Shown piece after piece: positions 43,363 through 52,040 of a DNA stretch of 64,000 nt. Within the stretch, counting starts at the first letter, position 1. Each line of letters starts with the position of its first letter. Origin of the DNA: Zoogloea sp016790385 (GTDB lineage Bacteria > Pseudomonadota > Gammaproteobacteria > Burkholderiales > Rhodocyclaceae); assembly GCF_041916735.1 (NCBI RefSeq), contig NZ_JAYRYY010000006.1. The stretch is one strand, 5' to 3'. The translations under genes and the position numbers were made by a program. Below the pieces are notes generated by a model that was given only the letters and a program-made list of their open reading frames with translations, was not told the origin of the DNA and ran no database searches.

Positions 43363-44142
43363 ATGTTCAGCGTGAGCAAAGGGAAGTTTAACTGGCGGAT
43401 GGCGGCGGCTTCCCATGTCGGGCAGGTGCGCTTGCGCAATGAAGACTGCGTGGCCTGCGATGAGATGCGCGGGCTTGTGGTCCTGGCCGATGGCATGGGG
43501 GGGCATGCGGGGGGCGCGGAGGCCTCCCGGATGGCAGTGCAGGCGTGGATGGAGCGGCTGAGCCCGGTTGCAGGCGACAGTCTTGTCGAGGACGACCTGC
43601 GGCACGCGGTTTATCTCGCCAACCGGGCGGTGTTCATGGCAGCGCGCCGTGACCCAAGCTTGCGTGGCATGGGTAGTACACTCGTTGCCGGGTGTTTTCG
43701 CGCCGACGGCGTTCTGCTTGTCGCTCATGTGGGTGACTCGCGGCTTTATCGACTGCGGGGAGATGTTCTGGAGTGCCTCACGCGCGATCACAGCGTATTG
43801 CGGGCGCAGTGCGACGCGGGCATGATTGAATCCGCATCGGAGGGCCCGGCGGCCCTGCGCGGACTGCTCACCAGGGCGATCGGAGTGGAGGCGGAGGTTG
43901 TCCCTGATGTGGACGCGTTTCCGCTGGAGCCCGAGGATCATTACTTGTTGTGCTCTGATGGCCTCACCGACATGGTCACGGAGCCCGATATTGCGGAGGT
44001 GCTGGCCACCTTGGGTGGCAGCCCGCCGGTTGCGGCAAAGCATCTGGTTGATTTGGCTAATGATCGGGGGGGGATGGATAATGTGTCGGTCATCGTTGTG
44101 TCGTCCTGTACATCTGTGCGGCTTGGTACAGAACTCGGTTAA
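43363..44142 (+). CDS. PP2C-family serine/threonine phosphatase
   Basis: 259 residues. PP2C motifs are visible: SHVGQVRLRNEDC near 22-34 (metal-binding Asp), VVLADGMGGHAGG near 45-58, GSTLVAGCF and LLVAHVGDSRLYRL (about 105-125), TRDHSVL and the terminal DRGGMDNVSVIVV. These bind two Mg/Mn ions. It reverses Ser/Thr phosphorylation; no Hanks kinase is in the window. It is first in a four-gene plus-strand set with the FHA protein, the MBL phosphodiesterase and the GspE-like ATPase. Confidence 0.95.
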   Translation: MFSVSKGKFNWRMAAASHVGQVRLRNEDCVACDEMRGLVVLADGMGGHAGGAEASRMAVQAWMERLSPVAGDSLVEDDLRHAVYLANRAVFMAARRDPSLRGMGSTLVAGCFRADGVLLVAHVGDSRLYRLRGDVLECLTRDHSVLRAQCDAGMIESASEGPAALRGLLTRAIGVEAEVVPDVDAFPLEPEDHYLLCSDGLTDMVTEPDIAEVLATLGGSPPVAAKHLVDLANDRGGMDNVSVIVVSSCTSVRLGTELG

Positions 44143-44166
44143 GGCTCGTTTCGGATAGGAAAAGCA

Positions 44167-44844
44167 ATGCCCAGGTTGATTTTGAGCATGGATGGTCTGG
44201 TTCTGAAGGAGATGCCCCTTGAAAAGGAGCGTACGACCATCGGCCGCAAGCCCCATAACGATATCCAGATCGACAATCTGGCCATCAGCGGTGAGCATGC
44301 TGCGATAGTCACCATTCTCAACGATGCCTTTCTCGAGGATCTGAACAGTACCAACGGGACTTACGTGAACGGCCAGCCGGTCAAGAAGCATGTTCTGCAG
44401 AACAACGACGTGGTGGAGCTGGGTAAATACCGTCTCAAGTTTCTTGCGGAGCAAAATACGGGTGGCTCGGAGCATGACGAGGCGGTGTCGTTTGGTGCCG
44501 CTGTTGCCGCTGATGCCCCCGCCAGCGGTGCTCCCCCGGTCGAGGCTGCGGCGGCTGCGCCTGTCGCCAGCGTTGTCGGGATGATCCAGATTCTCAGCGG
44601 AACCCATGCCGGTCGGACACTGGAGTTGTCAAAGTCCCTGACCACACTGGGCAAACCGGGAACTCAGGTGGCGGTGATCACCCGCCGTCCCCATGGTTAT
44701 TTCATCACGCACGTCGAGGGCACCGTGTTCCCCGTGGTTAATGGGCACTCTCTTGATGCCCAGGCGCATCGCCTGAATGATCATGACATAATCGAGATAG
44801 CGGGCGTGAAGATGGAATTCTTTTCCCAGACTGTTCAAAATTAG
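44167..44844 (+). CDS. Double-FHA-domain protein
   Basis: 225 residues with two forkhead-associated folds: a canonical one (TIGRKPHNDIQIDNLAISGEHA and LNSTNGTYVNGQPV, residues 20-75) and a second, degenerate one after an Ala/Pro linker (THAGRTLELSKSLTTLGKPG, residues 145-215) without the full Arg/Ser/His/Asn set. The first should bind phosphothreonine peptides. It is 24 bp downstream of the PP2C gene and probably senses or holds a phosphoprotein of the pilus/secretion ATPase system encoded next. Confidence 0.93.
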   Translation: MPRLILSMDGLVLKEMPLEKERTTIGRKPHNDIQIDNLAISGEHAAIVTILNDAFLEDLNSTNGTYVNGQPVKKHVLQNNDVVELGKYRLKFLAEQNTGGSEHDEAVSFGAAVAADAPASGAPPVEAAAAAPVASVVGMIQILSGTHAGRTLELSKSLTTLGKPGTQVAVITRRPHGYFITHVEGTVFPVVNGHSLDAQAHRLNDHDIIEIAGVKMEFFSQTVQN

Positions 44845-44995
44845 CAGTGATTGCGATTCGTTGATACTGAAGCGTGATATTTCTGACGTCAGGCACTCTC
44901 GCCGGGTCGTATTCTGATGCTCTGGCAGTGGATCATATTTCGGTATCCGGGCATGCCATCCAGTTGCCCCTCTTGCGGAAATCCATGGATACAAG

Positions 44996-45766
44996 ATGAA
45001 GGTGCGGGTTCTGGGGTGCAGTGGCGGAATCGGAGGGCGCAACCAGCGCACTACGTCACTGCTGGTCGATCATGACATCCTGATCGATGCAGGCACCGGG
45101 GTTGGTGATCTGGAGTACGACGAACTCCTGAAGATCGATCACGTCTTCGTGACCCATGCACACCTGGACCACATTGCGATGATTCCGCTGTTGGTGGACA
45201 CGGTTGGCGAAGGCCGCTCCATGCCCATCGTGGTTCATGGGTCGCCGGAAACCTTGCGCATCCTGCGCTCCCATATCTTTAACTGGTTGGTGTGGCCCGA
45301 TTTTTCGTCCATACCGGATCGGCACGATCCTTTTCTGCGCTTTCAGGAAATGCGGGTCGGCGAGGTTGCCAAACTGGGCGGTGGGCGGCAGATCAAGGCC
45401 CTGCCTGCGCTGCATACCGTTCCCGCGGTTGCCTATCAGGTGTCGTGTGAGGGCGGGAGCCTGGTCTTTTCTGGCGACACTACGTATTCAGAGCCCTTGA
45501 TCGCGGCCATAAACGATATTCCCGATCTACGTTACCTTATCGTCGAGACCGCGTTCCCAGACGCGCTGCACGATCTGGCATTGGCCTCGCGCCACCTTTG
45601 TCCGAGTCTGCTGGCCGTCTTCCTTGAGCGGGTTACGTCCAATCCCGAGGTGTGGATCACCCACCTCAAACCCAGTCGCGCCCAGACGACCTTGGACGAG
45701 ATCTTGAGCTACTGCGGTCGTTTTTCCCCCCGTGCGCTCTATAACGGGTTGGAGTTGGTGCTCTAG
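44996..45766 (+). CDS. Metallo-beta-lactamase-fold phosphodiesterase-like protein
   Basis: 256 residues. The MBL fold is clear from THAHLDHIAMIPLL (metal-binding HxHxDH, about 54-59), a later SGDTTYSEP (Asp ligand, about 162) and WITHLKPSR (His, about 222). The N-terminal MKVRVLGCSGGIGG is the form found in class II 3',5'-cyclic-nucleotide phosphodiesterases and related proteins such as tRNase Z-like and CpdP-type enzymes. Substrate is inferred; cAMP or cGMP is a possibility given the cyclase in this window. It lies between the FHA gene and the GAF-GspE gene. Confidence 0.85.
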   Translation: MKVRVLGCSGGIGGRNQRTTSLLVDHDILIDAGTGVGDLEYDELLKIDHVFVTHAHLDHIAMIPLLVDTVGEGRSMPIVVHGSPETLRILRSHIFNWLVWPDFSSIPDRHDPFLRFQEMRVGEVAKLGGGRQIKALPALHTVPAVAYQVSCEGGSLVFSGDTTYSEPLIAAINDIPDLRYLIVETAFPDALHDLALASRHLCPSLLAVFLERVTSNPEVWITHLKPSRAQTTLDEILSYCGRFSPRALYNGLELVL

Positions 45767-45861
45767 ACCCTTTGTTCGCGGGCTCGGTGTGATATCGAGA
45801 TACCGTTCCAACATCCCGTCCCTGCGCTGCGGGGGACCACTTTCCCGGAACCCGATCCAAC

Positions 45862-48219
45862 ATGAGCAGTATCAATAAGGGCGGTGCGAGTGATGTAGCC
45901 AGTCGCCTGGCCTTCTTCAAGGGGCTTCAGACGGTTACCAACCGTATTCATGCGACTGAAAACATTGACGAGATCATGTTCGAGCTTTCCACGGACATCT
46001 GCTCGTTGTTTGCAGCGGACAGATTGACCATATACGTGGTTGATGAGAGCAAGACCACGATCTCGTCCCGGGTCAAGACGGGTTTGCACAGCATTCGTAC
46101 CATACGTTTGCCGATTGCCGAGAACAGTGTGGCGGGCTACGTTGCCCTTACCGGGCAGATGCTCAACATCCATGACGCCTACGACGAGCAGGAACTGAAG
46201 GCGATCTCGATGCGCATGGAGTTCCGAAAAGAGGTTGATGAGCGCACGGGCTACCGTTGCCATCAGATGCTCGTGGCTCCCATTGCCAGCGCCGAGACCG
46301 GTGATGTCCTCGGGGTGATACAGCTCATCAACACACGGAGTGGAGAGGTCTTCTCGGCCATCGCGGAGGAGGGAATCCAAGGGCTGGGGCAGACGCTTGC
46401 CGTTGCATTCGCGCAGCGCCGTCATGCCTTGGTGCAGCCCAAGTCCAAGTACGAGGGCTTGGTCAATGACGCCAAGCTCACCAGCGCGGAGCTTGAGGCT
46501 GCTACAAGTCTGGCCCGGGAGCAGGGGCTCTCCCTGGAGGCGCTCCTTCTCGAGCAATACAAGCTCAAGCCGGTGGACATCGGAAGTGCAATCTCCAGGT
46601 TTTTTGGCGTTCCTTACGAGCCCTTTCGAGCGGATCGCGTCAAACCTCTGGATCTGCTCCGGAATCTGAAGCGCGACTACGTCCAGCAGGCCCAGTGGCT
46701 TCCGCTTGAGGAGAACCCCGAGGGCCTGCTCACGCTGGTGACCGACCCCGAGCAGGCCATTGCTTCGCGCGTCGTGCAGAACGTCTTTCCCAAGGCGACT
46801 CCCGTGTTCTGCGTGACCACCCAAGTGGAATTCATGCAGACTGTCGCCCAGTTTTTCGGTGGCAGTGCGGCCGATGATGCTTCGGTGTCTGAGCTTCTGT
46901 CGGACATGCAGGAAGATGATGGTGAAGGCAACCCCATCGCCGAGGACGTTTCCGCCGCGGCAGACAATGAACTCGTTAAGCTGGTCAACCGCATCATCAT
47001 CGACGCTCACCGCCAGGGTGCCTCCGACATTCACATCGAACCGCGCCCAGGTAAGGAGAAGACGCAGATCCGCTTCCGCCGTGATGGCTCGCTGACTCCG
47101 TATATCGAAGTCCCTTCAAGCTACCGGAACCCGATTGTCACGCGCATCAAGATCATGTGCGATCTGGACATCTCGGAGCGGCGCAAGCCCCAGGATGGAA
47201 AGATCAAGTTCCGGCGCTTCGGACCCCTCGACATTGAGCTGCGGGTCGCTACAGTGCCGACCACCGGCGGGCTGGAGGATGTGGTCATGCGTCTGCTGGC
47301 CAACAGCGAACCCTTGCCGCTGGACAAGCTGGGGTTGCTGGAAGGCAACTATGATCGACTCCGGCAGACCATTGCCAAGCCCTATGGCATCTTCTTTGTG
47401 TGTGGCCCCACTGGCTCCGGGAAGACGACCACCCTGCATTCCATCCTCGGCCATATCAATACGCCGGAGACCAAGATCTGGACCGCCGAGGACCCTGTGG
47501 AAATCACCCAGAAGGGGCTGCGTCAGGTGCAGGTTAATCGTAAGGCGGGTCTGGATTTCCCGACCGTGATGCGCTCGTTCCTGCGTGCCGACCCCGATGT
47601 GATCATGGTTGGGGAAATGCGAGATAAGGAGACAGTGTCAATCGGTCTCGAGGCCTCGCTAACAGGCCATCTTGTGTTTAGCACCCTCCATACCAACAGT
47701 GCGCCGGAGTCCATCGTCCGCTTGCTGGATATGGGCATGGATCCTTTCAACTTTGCCGATGCGCTGCTCGGCATTCTTGCGCAACGCTTGGCCAAACGCC
47801 TCTGCGGCAAGTGCAAGAAGTCATATCACCCCGGCGAAGACGAAATTCGCAACATGCTGGACGAATATTGCGAGGATCTGCGCCAGACCCCTGCCTTCAC
47901 AGACGACCCCCTCGCGGCGCGGGAGCAGATTTTGGCGGGCTGGCGCCAGCGCTACGCTGACGACAAGGGGCGCTTTAGGCTATATGAAGTGGTGGGTTGC
48001 GATCAGTGCAATGGCGGGTACAAAGGGCGGCTCGGTCTGCACGAACTCATGGTCGGTTCTGATCGCATCAAGTCCCTCATCCAGGAACGAGCGCGGGTGT
48101 CTGCACTCCTCGCCGCAGCCCTCGACGAGGGAATGCGGACCTTGCGGCAGGATGGTATCGAGAAGGTCCTGGCCGGCCTTACTGACCTCAAACAGGTGCG
48201 CAAGGTGTGTATCCGTTGA
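45862..48219 (+). CDS. GspE/PilB-type secretion ATPase with N-terminal GAF domain
   Basis: 785 residues. The first 185 form a GAF domain (FFKGLQTVTNRIHATENIDEIMFEL, then EKI-like ends). An MshEN/T2SSE_N-type domain follows at about 195-340. The ATPase core starts near 365: ASDIHIEPR (about 388), Walker A GPTGSGKTT at 515-522, the Asp box ADPDVIMVGEMRD, Walker B/His box HLVFSTLHTNSAPESIVRLLDMG, and a zinc-type CGKC...CDQC pair. Residue 131 (RCHQ) aside, the GAF has no obvious metal site. A GAF domain on this ATPase is unusual and suggests ligand (cyclic nucleotide?) control of a pilus or T2SS motor. Confidence 0.93.
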   Translation: MSSINKGGASDVASRLAFFKGLQTVTNRIHATENIDEIMFELSTDICSLFAADRLTIYVVDESKTTISSRVKTGLHSIRTIRLPIAENSVAGYVALTGQMLNIHDAYDEQELKAISMRMEFRKEVDERTGYRCHQMLVAPIASAETGDVLGVIQLINTRSGEVFSAIAEEGIQGLGQTLAVAFAQRRHALVQPKSKYEGLVNDAKLTSAELEAATSLAREQGLSLEALLLEQYKLKPVDIGSAISRFFGVPYEPFRADRVKPLDLLRNLKRDYVQQAQWLPLEENPEGLLTLVTDPEQAIASRVVQNVFPKATPVFCVTTQVEFMQTVAQFFGGSAADDASVSELLSDMQEDDGEGNPIAEDVSAAADNELVKLVNRIIIDAHRQGASDIHIEPRPGKEKTQIRFRRDGSLTPYIEVPSSYRNPIVTRIKIMCDLDISERRKPQDGKIKFRRFGPLDIELRVATVPTTGGLEDVVMRLLANSEPLPLDKLGLLEGNYDRLRQTIAKPYGIFFVCGPTGSGKTTTLHSILGHINTPETKIWTAEDPVEITQKGLRQVQVNRKAGLDFPTVMRSFLRADPDVIMVGEMRDKETVSIGLEASLTGHLVFSTLHTNSAPESIVRLLDMGMDPFNFADALLGILAQRLAKRLCGKCKKSYHPGEDEIRNMLDEYCEDLRQTPAFTDDPLAAREQILAGWRQRYADDKGRFRLYEVVGCDQCNGGYKGRLGLHELMVGSDRIKSLIQERARVSALLAAALDEGMRTLRQDGIEKVLAGLTDLKQVRKVCIR

Positions 48220-48237
48220 GATGCAGTGGCGAGGGCG

Positions 48238-49644
48238 TCAGTTGAGACTTGCGAGCTTGGACTTGGACAGCGGCGGGTTCTTGGCAAAGTAACGCCTCAA
48301 TCCGCGCAGGATTGCTTCGGCCATACGGTCCTGGTAGGCCTCGTCGTTCAGGCGGGCTTCCTCTTCAGGATTCGAGATGAACGCCGTCTCGATCAGGATC
48401 GACGGGATGTCGGGTGCCTTCAGGACGGCAAAGCTGGCCTGTTCAACCTCACCCTTGTGCAGACGATTGATGCCACCGAGTTCTCCAAGGACGGCCTTGC
48501 CGACTTTCAGGCTGTCATTGATGGCCGCTGTCTGAGACAAATCCAGCAGGGTGCGCGCCAAATGGCTGTCCTTTACGCCGAGATTCACGCCACCGATCAG
48601 GTCTGCGGCATTTTCCTTTTGAGCGAGCCAGCGGGCCGCTGTGCTCGACGCTCCCTTGTCGGACAACACGAACACTGAGCTGCCCCGCGCCGTGGGGCTG
48701 ATGAAAGCATCGGCATGGATCGATACGAAGAGATCGGCCTGTACCCGGCGAGCCTTGGCAACGCGCTGTTGCAAGGGCACGAAGTAGTCAGCGTCGCGGG
48801 TCAGCATCGCACGCATATTGGGCTCGGCATCGATGCGTGCTTTCAACCGTCGTCCGACGGAGAGGGTGACGTGCTTCTCGAAACTGCCCGCGGCACCTAC
48901 TGCTCCGGGATCTTCACCGCCATGACCAGGGTCGATGGCGATGGTGATCAATCGGTTCACCGCGGGTTCGTCGTCGCTGGCGGGTCTGTGGTTACGCTCG
49001 GTCGGGGTTTCGCGTTTCTGCGGCTCCATCCTCCGCTCCGCCTCAGGGGGGCGTCTGGGTTGTCGTTCTTCGGCTTTTCCCACGACCGCCGGTGGCGTTG
49101 CGCCGCCGGCCGCGGCCTCTTCGGGAGATAGCTTCTCGAGCAAGGCGAGCAGCGGGTCCACAGGTTCGGTGGGGTAGAGATCGAGGACAAGGCGATAACC
49201 GTAGTCACCAATCGGCTTTAGGGTGAAGACCTGGGGTACAACCTCGGTCTTGAGGTCGATGACGAGTCGAACCACGCCCGGGCGGTTCTGCCCGGCGCGG
49301 ATCAACTGGATGTAGGGATCCTGGCCAGTGATCTTGGCAGACAGGGACTGCAGAACGCTGTTGAGCTCCAGCCCCTCTAGGTCCACTACCAGTCGCTCAG
49401 GATTGCGTACCGAATGGTGGCTGAATACGAGGGGTTGTCGGCTCTCAAGGGTTATCCGGGTGTAGTCCCGGGCGGGCCAGACGCGGACGGCAAGCACTGA
49501 TGCCGGAGCGGCCCGAGCGGACCGGCTGACGAGCAGCAGAAGGCTGGCGGCCGCCGAACCAAGGAGGCGTCGGCGAGTCATCGGGCCTGCACCCGCCAAT
49601 GTCAGGTCTGCTCGGCTGAACTTGAATCCAGATCGTGAAGACAT
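48238..49644 (-). CDS. amiC: N-acetylmuramoyl-L-alanine amidase AmiC (Tat-exported)
   Basis: 468 residues. The ATG at 49644 has a strong GAAGGGAAGG site; it overlaps tsaE by 43 bp. The Tat motif TRRRLLGSAA is at 23-32. The AMIN domain (VWPARDYTRITLESRQ, about 55-150) precedes a Pro/Arg-rich linker and the amidase_3 domain with the zinc ligands IDPGHGGEDPGA (His), ETAFISN (Glu), and DLFVSIHADAF (His). It cleaves septal peptidoglycan during daughter-cell separation and needs EnvC/NlpD activation. Order tsaE-amiC is typical of proteobacteria (tsaE, amiC, mutL); mutL is absent here. Confidence 0.95.
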   Translation of the reverse strand: MSSRSGFKFSRADLTLAGAGPMTRRRLLGSAAASLLLLVSRSARAAPASVLAVRVWPARDYTRITLESRQPLVFSHHSVRNPERLVVDLEGLELNSVLQSLSAKITGQDPYIQLIRAGQNRPGVVRLVIDLKTEVVPQVFTLKPIGDYGYRLVLDLYPTEPVDPLLALLEKLSPEEAAAGGATPPAVVGKAEERQPRRPPEAERRMEPQKRETPTERNHRPASDDEPAVNRLITIAIDPGHGGEDPGAVGAAGSFEKHVTLSVGRRLKARIDAEPNMRAMLTRDADYFVPLQQRVAKARRVQADLFVSIHADAFISPTARGSSVFVLSDKGASSTAARWLAQKENAADLIGGVNLGVKDSHLARTLLDLSQTAAINDSLKVGKAVLGELGGINRLHKGEVEQASFAVLKAPDIPSILIETAFISNPEEEARLNDEAYQDRMAEAILRGLRRYFAKNPPLSKSKLASLN

Positions 49645-50069
49645 GTCCTTCCCTTCGGGCTCAGCGGCAAAAGAGTGAGTGTCCGCCCACCCCCACCGTC
49701 GATCTGTATACGGATTTCCAGGTCGGCCGCAGGAAGAAAGGGTTTGGCGCGGTCCGGCCATTCCACGAGGCGGACCCCCGAACCTTCGAAATACTCTTCA
49801 AGGCCTGCTTCAAGAAACTCGCTTGCATCTGCGAACCGATAAAAATCAAAGTGATATACGACTATTCTAGAATCTTTATACGATTCGACCAAATTATATG
49901 TCGGGCTCTTCACCTTGCCGGAGTATCCGAGGCCGCGAAGCAGACCCCGGCATAGGGTTGTTTTTCCGGCGCCCAAGTCGCCAACAAGGTAAATCGTCAG
50001 TCGGTCGGGGAGGGCTTGGGCGAGGCGTTCGCCGACTGCGAGGGTCGCTTTTTCATCCGGGAGGTGCAC
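49602..50069 (-). CDS. tsaE: tRNA t6A synthesis ATPase TsaE
   Basis: 155 residues from the GTG at 50069 (VHLPDEKATLAVGERL aligns to E. coli TsaE). An earlier GTG at 50114 with a GGAAAG site, giving 170 residues, is an alternative. Walker A GDLGAGKTT is at 30-38. The switch and final motifs KSPTYNLVESY, HFDFYRFADASEFLEAGLEEYF and VRLVEWPDRA are conserved. TsaE is the ATPase of the TsaBDE complex that makes N6-threonylcarbamoyladenosine at position 37. The stop lies inside the amiC start. Confidence 0.92.
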   Translation of the reverse strand: MHLPDEKATLAVGERLAQALPDRLTIYLVGDLGAGKTTLCRGLLRGLGYSGKVKSPTYNLVESYKDSRIVVYHFDFYRFADASEFLEAGLEEYFEGSGVRLVEWPDRAKPFLPAADLEIRIQIDGGGGRTLTLLPLSPKGRTCLHDLDSSSAEQT

Positions 50070-50141
50070 GGTGGCCGTCGGGCCGCTATCATCAATAGAA
50101 TGAACTGGGGGCACGATAAACTTTCCGGTGGGCAGGGTGAT

Positions 50142-51194
50142 ATGGCGGCGATGGCTGCCAGCATCAAGGCTTGGGGGCTGGAGCTCGGCTTTGACGAGGT
50201 CGGTATTTCCGATATCGATCTCGGGGGAGCCGAGGCTGGGCTGTTGGCCTGGCTGGATGCAGGCTGCCACGGGGAAATGGATTATATGTACAAACACGGG
50301 CTGAAACGGTCCAGGCCGGCTGAGCTTGTGCCCGGCACCCGCCGGGTCATCTCGGTTCGGATGTCCTATCTCGGCGGCGCGGATGCGGACGAGGTCTTGC
50401 AGCGCCCCGAGACGGCCTATGTGTCCCGTTACGCCCTGGGGAGGGACTATCACAAGGTGTTGCGCGCACGCCTACAGCATCTGGCTGATCGGATTTCCGT
50501 AGAAAGCCCGCATGGATACCGTGTCTTTGTCGACTCAGCTCCGGTCATGGAGGTGGCGTTGGCTGAAAAGGCTGGACTGGGCTGGCGAGGAAAACATACG
50601 CTTCTGCTATCGCGGCAGGCAGGGTCGTTCTTCTTTCTTGGCGAGATCTACACGGACCTGCCGCTGCCTGTCGATTCCGCAACTCGCGGGCACTGCGGAG
50701 ACTGCTCGTCGTGCATTTCGGCTTGTCCGACGGGGGCGATCGTGGCACCTTACCGGGTGGATGCGAGGCGTTGCATCTCGTACCTGACAATTGAGCTGAA
50801 GGGCTCAATTCCCGAGGAGTTCAGGTCGCTGATCGGTAATCGTATCTACGGGTGTGATGATTGTCAGCTGGTTTGTCCCTGGAACCGCTTTGCCCGCCCG
50901 GCCGCCGTGCCTGATTTCACACCACGGCATGGGCTAGATGGCGCCGGGCTGGTAGAGTTGTTCCTGTGGTCGAAAGTGATCTTCGAAGAGCGAATGACAG
51001 GTAGCCCAATCTATAGAATCGGTTACGAGCGCTGGTCCCGAAACATTGCGGTTGCGCTGGGAAATGCTGTCGGGGTGCCGATGGCGGTTCAGGCGCTGGA
51101 GTCCCGTCGCGATGATCCGTCCCCGATGGTGAGGGAACATGTCCTGTGGGCTTTAAGGCAACACCATATTCCGCGCACGGAAGGCGCGGTATAG
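50142..51194 (+). CDS. queG: Epoxyqueuosine reductase QueG
   Basis: 350 residues from ATG at 50142 (weak AGGGTGAT site); ATG at 50100 is possible. Family motifs: WLDAGCHGEMDYM, VSRYALGRDYHKVLR, HRVFVDSAPV and GWRGKHTLLLS, and the two ferredoxin Cys sets CGDCSSCISACPTGAI and CDDCQLVCPWN. It uses cobalamin and two [4Fe-4S] clusters to reduce epoxyqueuosine to queuosine in tRNA. It is divergent from tsaE and 5 bp before the FeeM-like gene. Confidence 0.96.
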   Translation: MAAMAASIKAWGLELGFDEVGISDIDLGGAEAGLLAWLDAGCHGEMDYMYKHGLKRSRPAELVPGTRRVISVRMSYLGGADADEVLQRPETAYVSRYALGRDYHKVLRARLQHLADRISVESPHGYRVFVDSAPVMEVALAEKAGLGWRGKHTLLLSRQAGSFFFLGEIYTDLPLPVDSATRGHCGDCSSCISACPTGAIVAPYRVDARRCISYLTIELKGSIPEEFRSLIGNRIYGCDDCQLVCPWNRFARPAAVPDFTPRHGLDGAGLVELFLWSKVIFEERMTGSPIYRIGYERWSRNIAVALGNAVGVPMAVQALESRRDDPSPMVREHVLWALRQHHIPRTEGAV

Positions 51195-51199
51195 TAGCA

Positions 51200-51976
51200 A
51201 TGATGTTTCGAAAACCGCCCAAACTCCCTGTTCAGGATGATCGTGCTCCGCAGACGCTCGCGGAGGTAACGGCCATGGAGTCGTGGCGGTTCGATCCCTT
51301 GTGCATCGCTGAAGATGACCCGAAGGTCGATGCGCCGAGCGAACGTCAGGACAAGTTCCGGATCAAGATGCTGATGCGTGATGGGGAGCGTCGGCGCGAG
51401 ACGGAGTTGCTTATTCAAAAGCGGTATGCCTGGCGAGGGTACGGTCAGCTGGGCTCGCTGGATGAACCGAATCAGCTCACCATGAACGCCGAATTGTTCG
51501 GACGTGTCTATGCAACGCTGACTGTCAACGTGGATTCCCCGGCGGGGCTGGCACTTGACAAGACCTATGGCATGGAGGCTGCCCGGCTTCGGTCCCAGGG
51601 GCGCAAGCTGTGTGAGTTCGGGCGCTTTGCCATTGATCCCTCTGCGCGTTCAAAGCGTCTTATCGCGTCGCTGTTCAATCTGCTTTATATCTACTCGTAT
51701 CGCGTGAAGGGATGCACCGACATCCTCATCGAGATCAACCCCCGCCACCGGGATTTTTACGAGAAGCTGCTCGAATTCAAGCAGTTGGGTGGTGAGCGGA
51801 TGTGCGAGCGGGTCAAGGCGCCAGCCTTGCTGATGCATCTTTCGTGCGCCACCATTGAGAGCCGTCTCAAGGAGATCGGGGGGAGATGGCGTGAGCTGCC
51901 TGATGAAAAATCCATCTACAAGTTCGCCTTCACTCCCGAGGAAGAGGCTGAGCTGGTTTCCCGTCTCGGCTACTGA
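51200..51976 (+). CDS. FeeM-like / GNAT-fold acyltransferase
   Basis: 258 residues from ATG at 51200. It carries the N-acyl amino acid synthase FeeM-type core, related in fold to autoinducer synthases and GNAT enzymes: RRRETELLIQKRYAWRGYGQLG, AELFGRVYATLTVNVDSPAGLALDKTYG, and CEFGRFAIDPSAR, followed by a FNLLYIYSYRVKGCTDILIEINPRH segment and FYEKLLEFKQLGGERMCERVKAPALLMHL. Substrate could be an acyl-ACP and an amino acid or amine; not determined. It shares a transcript with queG. Confidence 0.78.
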   Translation: MMFRKPPKLPVQDDRAPQTLAEVTAMESWRFDPLCIAEDDPKVDAPSERQDKFRIKMLMRDGERRRETELLIQKRYAWRGYGQLGSLDEPNQLTMNAELFGRVYATLTVNVDSPAGLALDKTYGMEAARLRSQGRKLCEFGRFAIDPSARSKRLIASLFNLLYIYSYRVKGCTDILIEINPRHRDFYEKLLEFKQLGGERMCERVKAPALLMHLSCATIESRLKEIGGRWRELPDEKSIYKFAFTPEEEAELVSRLGY

Positions 51977-52040
51977 GTTGTAGCAGGACGGCGCGCCCCG
52001 ACTGGCGTAAAATCCGCGCTCCCACTTTCCGTCCGATACC

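Noticed and set aside
42832..44607. Minus-strand ORF opposite sucD/PP2C/FHA
   Set aside because: Overlaps three well-supported genes on the other strand; no recognisable domain.
44920..45090. Small ORF with CPSCGNPW motif before and into the MBL gene
   Set aside because: A ribbon-like CxxC is present, but the frame overlaps the start of the well-supported MBL-fold gene and has no ribosome-binding site.
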